A stretch of 64,000 bases of DNA from Bretschneidera sinensis (GCA_023935145.1 CM043702.1:108472088-108536087); one strand, 5' to 3'; counted from the stretch's first letter, positions 34,411-45,736 are shown. The notes: generated by a model from the sequence alone, not told the origin. Translations and numbers: made by a program.

Positions 34411-35619
34411 GATTATAATGCTCTTACAACGGATTTTTTTTTTGGAAGAGTACCAGTGTGCATTTGCAGGGACAACAAGAGTAAGTAAAAGCACTCAATG
34501 TCAAACCTATAGCTTCCTACAACCTTTCCTACTTCCTGAGCAAATATGGGAAACTATTTTCGCAGAATTCATCACTTATCTAACATGCTCTCATGGGTTC
34601 ACTACAATATATGTGGTAGTGGATAGGCTCAGCAAGTTTGCACAATTTACATCTCTCTATCCTAACTTTACAACAGATAAGGTTGCAATAGTCTTTATGA
34701 ACATTGTCTACAAAATCCATGGACTTCCAAAGTATATTTTTAGTGATTGAGAACCTCTCTTCACTAACCAGTTTTGGAGAGAACTCTTCAAATTATAAGG
34801 ACCTCAATTGAGCAGCATTTCTTGTCATCCTCAAACTGATGGACAAAGAAAAGTTGTCAATAGATGCTTGCAACACTTTTTAAAATCCTTTCTTGTAGAT
34901 CAACCACATCAATGATCCACTTATTTAGCCTGTGCAGAATTCCATTACAGTACTACCTTCCATTCTACCATAGGCATGACTCATTTTCAGGTTGTCTATG
35001 GTAGAATTCCACCAACCATACCCACAAACTGTAGAGGCTCCTCCCCCATTGAAGCTTTTGATCATGAATTAAGTACTAGGGAAGACATTTTAAATTAAGC
35101 TAGAACTTACTTGTTGAAAGCTCAACAAAAAATGAAGCAAAAAGCTGATCACCATATAATTGATATGCAATTTTAGGTTGGTGATTTAATTCTCCTTAAA
35201 TTACAACTTTACAGACAACATTCACTGGTAATGAGAGCCTCTCAGAAGCTAGGCAAATGATACTTTAGGCCCTTTTTGATTCTAGAGAGAATAGGCTAAG
35301 TTGCATACAGACTACAAGTGCTAGAAGGGTGCAGGCTACCCCTTGTCTTTCACATATCTCTTTTAAAACCTTTTAAAGGTTTAACCATAACACCAACTCT
35401 TCTTTCTAAGGATTACTTCATTTTTTACCACATCTACCATCCAATTACACTACTAGGTGAAAGAGAAGTATTACAACAAGGTAAATGGGTACACCAATAC
35501 TTAGTCCAATGAAATTAACTACCCTTAGAATAAGCCTCATGGGAAGATTCTCAAATAGTTCAACACTTTTTGCCTCATATTCACCTTGAGGACATGGTGG
35601 CTATCCATAGGGGTAGTAT
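34411..35619 (+). pseudogene. Reina-like integrase and chromodomain
   Basis: The core shows AEFITYLTCSHGFTTIYVVV, DRLSKFAQFTSLYPNF and GLPKYIFSD with a stop in place of the next residues (34748). Degenerate glutamate-region blocks (a TDGQ..VVNRCLQ run near 34840-34870) follow, then FHISLLKPFKGLTIT at 35347-35395. The chromodomain is unusually legible at 35450-35600: LLGEREVLQQGKWVHQYLVQ, an ASWEDSQIVQHF block and HLEDMVA. Chromodomains guide insertion to modified histone tails. The start joins directly to protease sequence, so RT/RNase H were deleted. Confidence 0.88.
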
Positions 35620-36077
35620 TGATATAAGAAGAAAATTGAAAGATGGAACACCTTGAAGAAACCAGTGAGGTATGGAGAAACAGAAGAGAACCAGCAAGGC
35701 AAGAAACAACAAAGGGTTACCAATGAAGCTTGGGGACAACAAATGAGTAATAAAAGCAGCAACAAGAAGAATAAAAAATGGTGTCAAAAACAAGGGAAGT
35801 TAGTTGAGAAAATAGTGTTCCTTAGATGGATGCTAGTTAGAAAAGTTGTTAGCTAGTTACCTTTCTTGAACCTTTATGATCAGTTGTAACCAATATATTT
35901 AAGAGCAATATAACTAGTTTTATTAGAAGATTGTAAGGTAAGAAATTAGAATTCATTTTGTCCCTAGGATTCACAACATAAAGAACATTTTAAGAGCTTA
36001 TCTTATGCTTGAAACAAGAACCTTTTCTCTCCCACATTATCCCAAGATACTACATTGTCCATCCATCACCTCCAACA
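35620..36077 (+). mobile_element. Reina-like 3' LTR
   Basis: TGATATAAGAAGAAAATTG ... CTCCAACA, 458 bp, preceded by the purine-rich CATAGGGGTAGTAT. It differs from the 5' LTR by scattered substitutions and small indels. Confidence 0.92.
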
Positions 36078-36082
36078 CCTTT

Positions 36083-37402
36083 TGAGTTCTTTATGTTGTG
36101 AATCCTTTTGCCATGCTCACTTATCCGTAGTATTACTTTAACTTTATTAATGGGTTTCGATTTTGCATCCAGAGGCCCACTTAATGAATTAAAGTCAACT
36201 TGCAAATAAGTTCTTAATTAGCCCAAACATGTAGAAACCAACATGTGAAAGAAATTTCTTTTGGTTAAATTTCAATCAATATCTTTGGATTGGACCTCTT
36301 TAATCCACAAATTTGCTTTCTTACAGTTAAATGTTGTGAATTTGATTTCAAATGAGTCTCCCAAGAGGTTCAAAACCTAGTGGTGATTTGGGCTAAACCC
36401 AAGAAGCCCGAATGAATGATGAAGACTTCCCCTCACATGGATCATTCCACTTAATTCTTAGGCATCCATTCACTTTCATTTTAGAACTCTTGAGTTAGAG
36501 CCCAATCATCATTATTTTCATTTTGTGGGCTCCTTAATGATGTCAAACTAATAAGACTTAACTAATGGAACATTGGTTTAGACCTCTTCAATCTGTGGAT
36601 TAGCTTTCTCATAGTTAAGTGTTGTCAGTTTGGTATCAAAAAGTCTTCCAAAGGGTTTAAAGCCTAGTGGTGATTTTGGATAAACCCAAGAATCCCAAAT
36701 GAATGATGAAGATTTCCCCTTATATGGATTATTCCACTTGATCCTTAGGGTATCCATTCACTTTCGATTTAGATTTCTTGGGTTAGGGCAGCTTTTTTTG
36801 GTGGGCTTCTTAATGATGTCAAACTAACAAGACTTAACTAAGAGAAAGTCCTCTATTTTGGATCAAACTTGGCTCAACATAGGGATCAAATCATTTGGTT
36901 ATAATTTAATCAAGGGGAACACAAAACCACAATAAATGTTATCAAACAAGTTGATTTTATTTTATATTTAACATATGAGGTGAGAGCAAACACATGCAAG
37001 CAAGCAAAGAGATAAAGAGGGTCCATGTCTTAGATGGGAAGGTTATAGAGTTTGCTTAAAAGGTGGGCTTCTCCTTATAACTCTTGTGGCCTTAGGTACC
37101 CCATGGCTAGAAGTATGCCATTATGCTCCTTGAGTGGCCTAATAAGTGGACCACAAGAGTAGAAACACGACGACAAACCTTCGTTACAATGACAAGAACC
37201 AAAAGGAACTTATCTCATACTAAGGGCTAATGTAAACAAATAAGGTTCACACTAGAAACCAAGAGGAAACTAGCCCCCAATTTACTTCGTCATGAGTAAA
37301 AGGTAAGTGCTAGCAAAGTAAAGTATGGAATAATAACATCAGAATAAAGTTTGAAAATTTTCCAAGAAACATAGGTTCAATCTCCCCAATAGAGTCACCA
37401 AC
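36083..37402 (-). other. Ogre A 5' leader with a ~285-bp direct duplication
   Basis: This non-coding leader lies between the primer-binding site and gag. Two copies of a segment lie head to tail at about 36285-36568 and 36573-36846. Each has a GACCTCTTCAATC-like start, an AACCTAGTGGTGATTT-like core, a GAATGATGAAGA block and an ATGATGTCAAACTAA end. No reading frame is supported. Long leaders are usual in Ogre elements. Confidence 0.75.
37384..37400 (-). promoter_or_regulatory. Ogre A primer-binding site
   Basis: On the minus strand TGGTGACTCTATTGGGG lies two bases from the LTR. It resembles the TGGCGACTC... sites of Tat/Ogre elements, which are usually ascribed to a tRNA-Arg. Confidence 0.7.
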
Positions 37403-40203
37403 TATAGGAACCACTCTTTTTCGTTGATTACTTATGCATCCGACTCATTACCCAAGTTCACTCCCTTCGAGGAAGGATGATATGAAAAAGGGTGCGCATT
37501 ACTCTGAGTAGGCATTTGGAAATGAGTTAAACCTACCAAGGCTAATATAATCCCTTTAAAAGTAGTAAGGGGACTCTCATTATGGGTTAGTTTTAAGTAT
37601 TAGACAAGTAGTCATTATCATTTAAGCATAAAGCAAGGATGACGGGTAAGGAGTCGCCATTTGACCTTGAAGGGGTTCAAATACTTGGTCATTGGTCCAT
37701 GTGAGAGATTCCAAGGCTCGGGAGATTTGGGTATAAGAGTGTAAGGAATTAAAGCCCCCTCTCATGCTTAGACCGAAGTCTAGCCCTTTGTGTTTCAAGA
37801 AAAATTATTCAAAACTTTAATTGAAGTCTTATTACCATACACTAATAAAGCAAAACACACATTCACAATTTATATTCAAACAAGATGATATCGAATATTA
37901 TGTAAATAAGTACATAACTAAGAAAAGAGAAAGTGATTTAAACATGAAACAAAAGAATGATCAAAATCACTTGTCATGTGCAGATTAAAAAGAAGAAGCA
38001 GATTAAAGCATGTAAATTTAGATAACTGGATTAGACATGTGAAAATTTAACATTTGAACCAAAACTACTTTAAATAAATCGATTCAAATGAGTTGATTAA
38101 ACATGCGGATTAAACTATGTAGATTGAACATTCAAATTTAAACATATGCGGGTTAGAACTAAGCTAAACATATGGATTTGAATAAATGAATTAAAACTAA
38201 GCATGTGACAATGGAGAGATTCAAAATGATTTATAACATGCAAATTTGATAAGTTCAAATTTGACAATGGATTAAAACTAAGTATGGCTAGTTTGATAAG
38301 TTCTCTCTTGTCCTTCTTTTTCGTTTCGCTTTCCACTATTCTCTTTATTTTTTTTATTTGCTCTCCTCTATTTACTATGCTTCTCTCTTTGCTCTCTCTA
38401 TGCTTCTCTCTTTGCTCTCTTTATACTTCTCTCTTGGTGTTATGCTTCCTCCTTTGTAATTCCTTTTCCCATTGCTTTGTATTCATATGGAAGTATTTAT
38501 TGGAGAAAGGTAGGTTGCCCATGTGAGTAAAAAAATAACAAAAACAATGAAAATAAAAGGGAGGAGGGAGGAGAGATGAGTGCAACTTTTGGGGTGAAAA
38601 GGTGAAACTTATAAATAGTAAGGTGTTCTTAACAAAGAAAAAAAGAAGAGGAAGACATCCTTTCTTTAGTATCCTGTCATAGAGAGAGGAAAAGGTGCAT
38701 TTTTTAAGGTGAAAAAGGTGAAAGCTAGAAATAGAAAGGAGTGGTTAACAAAACAAAAAAGAAGAGGTTGACTTTCTCTCTTTAGTGGTCAGTCATGGAT
38801 GGTGGAAATGATGCATTTTTTTAGGTGATGAGATGAAAGCTTGAAGAGAAAAGGGTATGTTTAACAAAGAGAGGAAGACTTCCTCTCTTGGTTGTCGATT
38901 CTTGGAGGGAGTAAAAGATACAAATTTTTAGGTGAAGAGATCAAAGCTTGAAGAGGAAAGAGTGTGTTTAACAAAACAAAACAAAAAAAAAAAGTGTTCC
39001 TCTCTTGGTGGTCAATTCTTGGAGGGAGGAAGAGGTGCAATTTTTTAGGTGAAGCAATGAAAGCTTAAAAAAGAAATGTCCACTTAACAAGGTAAAAAGG
39101 AAAGAAAAAGACTTCTTTTTATGGCATATGGTCGACCATAAGAAGAAGAAAATGTGTAGTTTTTTTTATGGAGGAATGGTGTTGTCTTTTAGGAGAAAAG
39201 GTGCATTTTGACACATGGGAAGGTGTGAGAGCTTACAAAGGAAATGTCCTGTTAACAAAGCAAAAAGGGAAGAAGAAAATTTCTTATTAAGGCACACATG
39301 TTGTCAGCTATGATAAAAAAAAGAAAGAAAAAGAGTGTTGTTTTTTATGTAGGAAATGAGACTTTGACACATGGGAAAGAGTGATAGCTTAAAAGAAAAA
39401 AGTCTATTTAACAAAGCAAAAAAGAGAGAAGAAATTTTTTTTCTTCTTTAACACATATGACCGGCCATGAAGGAGAGGAAAAGTGTATTTTTTATGTGAT
39501 TAAAAGGTGGTCTTTAACACACGGGAAGGAGTAGGAGCTTAAAAAGGAAGTGTCCAGTTATCAAAGCGAAAGGGGAAGAAGAAAACTTATTCTTTCTCCA
39601 CACATGTGGTTGGCCATGAGGGAGAGGAAGGGTGTAGTATTTTTATGTAGAAAATGTGGTTTTTGACGCATGAGAAAGAATGTGAGCTTAAAATAGAAAT
39701 TTCCATTTAACAAAGCAAAAAGGGAAGGTAAAAACTTCATATTCTTTCACACAGATGGCCTGTCATGAGGGAAAGGAAGGGGAAGAAACAAATTTTGGTG
39801 CAAAAAATAGAGTTTTTCTTAAAAAGTGGAACCAATCAAAAGGTGCCATATGGTGGGTGAAATTAGAAATTCACTCACAAAATTTGATGGTCTTCTTAAA
39901 CTTGGATTTTGGGCCAAAAGTGTTTTGGGCTAGCAAAAATCAAAGGGCTTTGGTGGATTTTTGGTTAGGTAAAAAATGAATTGAAGGCTTTTGGCTTGAG
40001 TTTGGGGAATTAAATATGGTCAAATTGATTTGAGCTTAAGGTGGATTTAGTGGATTGAATAAAAATGGTTTGCAATTGGTTCTATTCCAAAATTAAAGTC
40101 AAACCTCCAAATTTACTTAGTCCGAGAGCATTAGGATCCAATTTCATCATCAGAACCAACACATGGCCCATTCAAAATTTTGAAACAAAATTGGGTGTCT
40201 ACA
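37403..40203 (-). mobile_element. Ogre A 5' LTR
   Basis: 2801 bp; on the minus strand it begins TGTAGACACCCAATTTTG and ends GGTTCCTATA. It contains a promoter-distal CTCTTTGCTCTCTC-type block near 38360-38420 and a purine-rich minisatellite at 38590-39760. It lies next to the target duplication CGTGG at 40204. Confidence 0.87.
38590..39760. repeat. purine-rich ~110-120-bp minisatellite in Ogre A LTR
   Basis: About ten imperfect units, each with a TTAACAAAGCAAAAAGGGAAG-like motif, then TTCTT..TTAGGCACA or CTCTCTTGGTGGTC, then GGGAGGAA..GGTGCA and TTTTTAGGTGAAG..GAAAGCTT. It is absent from the shortened LTR at 18443-20050 and has fewer copies in the Ogre B LTR (about 42380-43060). Confidence 0.7.
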
Positions 40204-40363
40204 CGTGGTCAGGGGCTGGCATGCTGGGGATCGATCCTAAGGTGATGGTCCATCATCTTAACATTGATCCCAAGCATAAACCTATAATATAAAAAAAGCT
40301 TTCCTTCTCTCTAGAAAGACAACAAGTGATATATATCAAGGTCAAGAAACTTCTCGAAACTAG
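40204..40363 (+). pseudogene. Tat C reverse transcriptase, first ~50 codons
   Basis: After the target duplication the plus strand reads WSGAGMLGIDPKVMVHHLNI, DPKHKPII, then LSFSLERQQVIYIKVKKLLE. This is the RT entry region of Tat elements, whose usual form has a PGIDP..MVHRLNVDP core. It joins the FAW codons before 18443. At 40364 it is cut by Ogre B. Confidence 0.88.
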
Positions 40364-41127
40364 TGTAGGTCTCACTCTTTTCTAACTAAGACCCATGCAT
40401 CCTACTCATTACCCAAGGCCACTCTCCTTAAAGAATAAGGATATAGCAAGGTTACAAATTACAATGAGTAGGCATATGAAAATAAGTGAAACCTACCAAG
40501 TCTTATAAAAACCCTTTATAAGTAGTAAGAAAGCTCCCGTGATGGGTGCACTTTTAACGTATTAGACAAGGGGTTGTTTGTCATCCAAGAAAAAGCAAGG
40601 ATAATGAGTAAGGAGTCATCATTTAACCTTGAATGGGGTCAAATCCCTTGTGATTGGTCAACGTGAGAAATTTTAAGGCTCGGGAGATTTGGGTGCAAAA
40701 GAGTGAGGATTTAAAGCTCACTCTTTTATCTATACCGCAGTCTAACCCTTCGTGCTTCAAGGAAATTAATCAAAATTTTAATTCAAGTATTATTACTATA
40801 CACTAATAATAAATCCAAACATACATTTTGTAATTTATATTCGAACAAAATGACACTAAATATTAACTTTGAAATAATCTGGTAAAAGTAAGTGCAGTAG
40901 AAGTAAACATGTAAATTAAAGAAATTACTCTACCTAAAGAAAATATTAAAACTACTTGCAAAGTATGGATTAAAAAACAAGAGGTAAATTAAAGTGCACT
41001 CATTTAAACTAGGTGTATTAATTTTGTAAATTAAACTAGGTGGATTAAGACTAAGTTATTTTAAACTAGATGACTTAAACTTGGAGATTAAATTAAATAT
41101 GTATGACATGCGTGCAGATTAATTCTA

Positions 41128-41524
41128 AGTGCATGCACATGCATGCGTGGGGTGTTCAAGGTGCATGCAAAAGTGTGCATATGTGTGCGAGGCATGCGCA
41201 AAAGTGTACATGTGTGTGCAAGTGTGCAAGTGCGTGCAATAGTGTGCATGTGTGTGCAATAGTGCGCATATGTGTGCAAGGTACACACAAAAGTGTGCAA
41301 CTGTGTATAAGTGAAATAGTGCGCACATGTGTGCAATGTACGTGCAAAAGTGTGCACATGCGTGCAAGGTGCGGACAAAAGTGTGCACATGTGTGCAAGT
41401 GTGGGGATAGTGTGCACGTGCATGCAAGTGCGTGCAATAGTGCAAATCTGTGTGCAAGGTGTGCGCAAAAGCGTGCACGTTTGTGGAAGGTGTGCGCATA
41501 AATGTGTATTTGTGTGCAAGTGTG
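41128..41524. repeat. alternating purine/pyrimidine GTGTGCAA array in Ogre B LTR
   Basis: About 400 bp made of variants of AAGTGTGCACATGTGTGCAA and GTGCGTGCAATAGTGTGCAT. The run of TG/CG/CA steps leaves several overlapping His/Thr/Cys-rich frames open on both strands, which I regard as by-products of the repeat. Such sequence can adopt left-handed DNA in principle. Confidence 0.88.
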
Positions 41525-42379
41525 AGGATTTGAATTAAATGGATTAAAAATAAATTGTTGATTTAGATAGATAAAACTAAGTTACTTTAAGCTAGGTGGG
41601 TTTAAATATTACATGTAGTAAATAATAACTTTAAATAACATATCTAATTGAGAAGACATAAAATAAAATAAAAATGTCTTAAAGGACTAAACTAAAGGAA
41701 ATAACTTTAGAACTACTAGACTCAAAATTACATTTTTCAAAGAGAGACTACATTATGACTAGTAGCTAACTAAAAAATAAATACTAAGAAATTAGTGAGT
41801 ATCTTAGATGAAAGTTTTTTAAGTGAGCTGAATTAATCAAGTCAATTTTCAAAGTGTTTTAAACACATAAATCTTACTAACAATTTATTTTGCAAATGAA
41901 AGAGATTTAACTAATCTTTTTAGATAAAGAAAATTCCCACGTATGATGAATATCCTCAGAGATTCACGTGCTCTTATGGACTTAGTAAAGTTAGAAGAAT
42001 GGTTTGATTGAAAATTAGAAAACCAAAATAAGAAGGGTGGCCAAAAATGGTGAAGAACTATCACTAGTTCTGTTTTTGGTTTAACTCTTTGCTCTTTTCT
42101 TACTCTTCTTGAATAGTATCCTCCCTTTTGTTTTGTTTCTCTCCTGGATCTTCTTATTCTTCTCTTTTTTTTTTCTTCTCACTTTTCTCACTTCTTTCTT
42201 TCTCTCATTTTTGCATTACTTTGACTTAGCTTGTATTGATGTGTTGTGTTGGCAAGAGGGTATTTATATGTGGAGATGGGCTCTCCAATGGATTAAAAAA
42301 ATCAAAATAAAGGAGAGAAGAAGGACATGGCCAACTATGGGGAAGAGAAATGAAAAAGATTGTAACCTGTGAGGTGAAA

Positions 42380-43060
42380 ACGGTGGGGCTAAGAAAGGTG
42401 AGATGTGCTAAACCAAGTAAAAAGGTGAGAGGGAAGAAGTTTTTTAGATGGTTGGCCTTGGATAAGAGAAATTGGGGGTTTTAGATTAAAAAAATCGAGA
42501 AGAAAAGTATTTTCAACAAAGCAAAAAGGTGAGTAAGAAAGTACAACGGTAGAGTTTTTAATAAAGCCAAAAAAAAAAGGCGAATTCCCTCTTGGTGTTG
42601 ACGGCCATAGGAGAGGGAAATGACTCAAATTTTTGGGGTTTTGAAACTTAGGAAACTGAGAGAACTTAAGAAAAAAAAGTAATCAATTAACAAAGCAAAA
42701 GACAGGGGAAAGAAGGCTTCCCATTTGCATATTCATATAAAAATACTATTGGTTTTTAAAGTGAATAGTTGTGTTTTTAGGTAGAAAATTTGTTTTTTTT
42801 TTTGTAGAAAAATGTGGTATTTGGCATATAGGAAATGGTGGAAGCTCAAAAAAATAATCTCTAATTAACCAAGCAAAAAGAGAAGAAGAGGTCTTTCTTT
42901 TGTACACGTGGTTGTCTAGAGAGAGAGAAAATTTTGTTGTTTCTAAAGTGCATAGTTGTTATTTCTTTTGTAGAAAATATGGTATTTGGTACATAGGAAG
43001 GGGGGAAAACCTAAGAGGGAAAGGTGATTTCAAAAAGCAAAAAGAAAGAGAAAACTTTCC
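42380..43060. repeat. purine-rich minisatellite in Ogre B LTR
   Basis: Degenerate ~110-120-bp units with AACAAAGCAAAAAGGTGAG-like and GTAGAAAATGTGGTATTTGG-like motifs. They are fewer and more diverged than in the Ogre A LTR. Confidence 0.6.
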
Positions 43061-43511
43061 TTCTCATGGATGACCAAATAGGGAGGGGAGATAAACAATA
43101 TTTTTGCTTGTATAAAGAGATTTTATCTTGAGAAAATTGAACCAATCAAAAGCTGCCAAGTGGAGGGTGAAATTGGTAGTTCACTCTTAAAAATTAGAAG
43201 TCTTCATGGGCTTGAAATTTGGGTCAAAATGTTTGGGCTTAGAAAAATTCAATGGGCTTTAGTGAGTTTTGGATTGGAACAAAATTTAATTGACTTTGGT
43301 CTTGAATTTGGTTGAATCAAATAAGACTCAATTGATTTAAACTCAAGATGGATTTAATGAGTTGAACAAAAATGGCATGCAATTTGTTCTACTACTCAAT
43401 TAAATTCAAACGTCTATATTTGCCAAGTCTGAGCGCACTAGAATCAAAGATTCGTCTTAGGAACTCGCGCGTGGTCTGTTAAAAATTTTGGAATGAAATT
43501 GAGTGTCAATA

Positions 43512-44200
43512 ATTTGTCCCCGTTCACTTGTGCAATACTTCTGGATTGGCTGGTTCCTGCTGTGAGAGGTTTGGCTTACCTATTGACGAGGACTTCGAGT
43601 TTGCCTACTGATGAGGAATTTGGTTTTGCCTATTGACAAGGATTTTGGTTTTTTTTACTAACGAGGACTTTTGGTTTGCCTTTTGATGAGAACTTTGGGT
43701 TTGCATGGTAACAAAAACTTTGGTTTTGTAATTTTGGCTGCTGATGATAACTTTTGGTTTATGATTTTTTCTGTTGTGAGGGATTTGGTTTTGTGATTTT
43801 TCCTACTGACAAGAACTTTGGTTTTGTGATTTTGCCTGTTGATGAGGATTTTAGTTTGTGATTTTTCCTGTTGTGAGGCTTTTTAGTGATTTTTCCTCTT
43901 AAGAAGACTTTTTGGTGATTTGCTTGCTATAAGGGCTTTTATTGTACTTGTTGATTATGCAAAATCTTCTTAAATCAAATGTGTTACATTTCAAAATTTT
44001 GGGCGTGATATGAGCCATGGCATTCAAGATTCTTTCTTATTTTAAAACAAATAATGTGTGTGAAAGGTGAAATTTGAAGGTATCTATTTAAAATTTAATG
44101 GGAAAATGACATTACAATTAAAGCTTTAAAAGGTTATTTGAAAAGCTTTTGTATTTCAAAATTGAGTGTTTTCAAAGTCCTAGAAAGTAGCCATCTTTCC
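43512..44200 (-). other. Ogre B polypurine tract and 3' UTR with ~28-bp repeats
   Basis: On the minus strand GAACGGGGACAAAT directly precedes the LTR and is the polypurine tract. Further right, 43556-43945 has about fourteen degenerate units like GATGAGGACTTTTGGTTTTG followed by YGATTTTGCCTRYT. The part from 43950 to 44200 resembles 20260-20440 of Ogre A. The rest of Ogre B is gone; Tekay-like sequence follows. Confidence 0.75.
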
Positions 44201-45440
44201 TCCTATTTGGTCCACATCCTCTAGTAGATCAAGGGACGAAGCTTCGCACAATCTTTCTTCACAAGGATTGTTTTGAAATGGAGAATTACCTAAGGTGTGT
44301 CTATGAGAGTTTTGCAAGGAAGATAAATATTGAATAGACGTGATGTGTAGTGTATATAATTCGGGGAAATAAGTTGGAGCTTTGATCTAGGAAACTATGT
44401 GAAGGAGTGGAGTTATTTTGGAAAAATGAGAAGAATAATAACCTTGAGGTATGATCAAGAATAAAAGAAAAGTTTCATGTGAATTTAATCACTAAGAGGT
44501 TCAAGTGGAGACCAAAGGCCAATTAAATGAATTATGTTTAAAATGTAATTATATGTTAAGAAATTGAAGGGAAAACTTATTGTATGGAGTTTGTTAGCTT
44601 TTTGTGTGAATAAAAGATGAAATCTAACTCTTAAGAAATAATGTAAAATAGACTGGAAGAGAGAGAAATAACCTAGATTTAGTTATGGAATTTTAATAGG
44701 GTGTATGTTTGTTATTACAATAATGGTTGATTATATGGAGTAAATCAACTATCAGATGTCAAAAAGTCGTATAAAGTTTAGTTCTTGAACTTATTAGTTG
44801 GTTTGCCACTTTAGCTAGATTAGAGTTGTGAGAAGTTGGTTAATGAACTAAAGTTGAGTCTAGTTCAGAACTTTAGGTGACATTGCTGACAAATTCTAAA
44901 TATGATACCTACTTAAGGAAAATACATGTTTGGAGCTAATAAATAAAGAGAATAGGAAGATGGTTAGGGAATGACCCTTGTGGAGGAGTGTTATTTGTTA
45001 GGAATGTGAGAGAATTTATTTGGTAAGTGAGGTTCTGGGTAATAATTTGAGTTAGAGGCGTGAAAGGTTTAGAGGGGAGTATGGAATAATGTAAACTCAG
45101 ATTTGAGATTTAAGATGACAATTTACTATCCCATAGAAAGATGTTATAAATATTACTCTCGAAGAGTTATTAAGGATAAATAGAGCAACAGGTAAAAATG
45201 TTAAGCATCTACAATTTGAAGAGCTAGTTTGGTGATTCAGTAAATTAAATTGCGAAGAATAACAAAAACAAAGGGATTTAATGGAGGAGAGTTGCGGTAA
45301 TCATTATGGACATTGCTTAAAACAACAAAATATAAATTAATGTAAAGAACAATCTTGTTCTTGATTTTGTGAAATTTCCATATCCTTCCATTGAGATTGT
45401 GAAAAAACTTCGAGGAAGAAATTTATTAGGAAGGGAGAAT
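44201..45440 (+). pseudogene. decayed Tekay-like 3' internal region
   Basis: Only weak coding traces remain. Around 44415-44490 a frame reads ELFWKNEKNNNLEV, stop, SRIKEKFHVNL, resembling the end of chromovirus integrase after the chromodomain. Its 3' end has CTTCGAGGAAGAAATTTATT and a polypurine tract AGGAAGGGAGAAT at 45427-45440, the normal context before a Tekay LTR. The remaining kilobase shows no feature I can support. Confidence 0.5.
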
Positions 45441-45736
45441 TGTAGAGATCGATTTAATTTGTCTATATTTTAGTCACGTAAGTACATTTTCATGCACATG
45501 TGTACTTCCAACTGGATAAATTTATTTTGGTCCATGTTAGAGTGTACATGACCCTATATAAATAAGGTAGAATAAAAATAAATTAAATAAAAAATATTTC
45601 ATGGAAGGATTATAAATGTACTAAGGGATTTTAGGGAATTAAATGAAAATTCTTAGAAATTACTAAAAATGGTATAAGTTAAATATAGAGAAATGATTTA
45701 AAGACGGGCAAAATGGCAAAAGCCCCTTAAGGGCCC

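Larger units (their letters stand above)
32627..36077 (+). mobile_element. Reina-like element with both LTRs and internal deletion
   Basis: Bounded by perfect 5-bp target duplications CCTTT (32622-32626 and 36078-36082). The 3451-bp element has a 445-bp and a 458-bp LTR, gag, a protease remnant, integrase and a chromodomain, but RT and RNase H are missing. Reina elements are usually near 5 kb, so about 1.5-2 kb was lost, with the junction near 34410. It lies in the gag-proximal leader of Ogre A in the opposite orientation. Confidence 0.93.
18443..40203 (-). mobile_element. Ogre A: complete Tat/Ogre-lineage element with two nested insertions
   Basis: The element lies between a 5-bp target duplication CGTGG (18438-18442 and 40204-40208). 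It interrupts Tat C between the FAW and WSGAG codons of its RT entry region. On the minus strand the order is LTR (40203-37403), primer-binding site, leader, gag, protease, RT, RNase H, integrase, 3' UTR repeats, LTR remnant (20050-18443). A copia element (21294-27362) sits between RNase H and integrase and a Reina-like element (32627-36077) sits before gag. Without them it is about 12.2 kb. All reading frames are broken. Confidence 0.88.
40364..43511 (-). mobile_element. Ogre B 3' LTR
   Basis: 3148 bp. The plus-strand start TGTAGGTCTCACTC and end TTGAGTGTCAATA match the Ogre A LTR ends. Blocks such as CATTACCCAAGGCCACTC and AAGGAGTCATCATTTAACC near its start are shared with 18443 and 37403. 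It carries a GTGTGCAA-type array (41128-41524) not seen in the other copies and a shorter purine minisatellite. ACTAG (40359-40363) is the expected target duplication, but the partner is lost. Confidence 0.85.

Noticed and set aside
39755..40292. Frames of 74-75 codons near the end of the Ogre A 5' LTR
   Set aside because: They cross LTR sequence; only the last part (after 40203) is real Tat RT, in the frame described.
41088..41538. Overlapping His/Thr/Cys-rich frames of 93-143 codons on both strands
   Set aside because: Created by the GTGTGCAA repeat in an LTR; no domain and no independent coding signal.
42109..42628. Frames of 79-87 codons beside the Ogre B minisatellite
   Set aside because: Inside an LTR, low-complexity, and not shared with the Ogre A LTRs.
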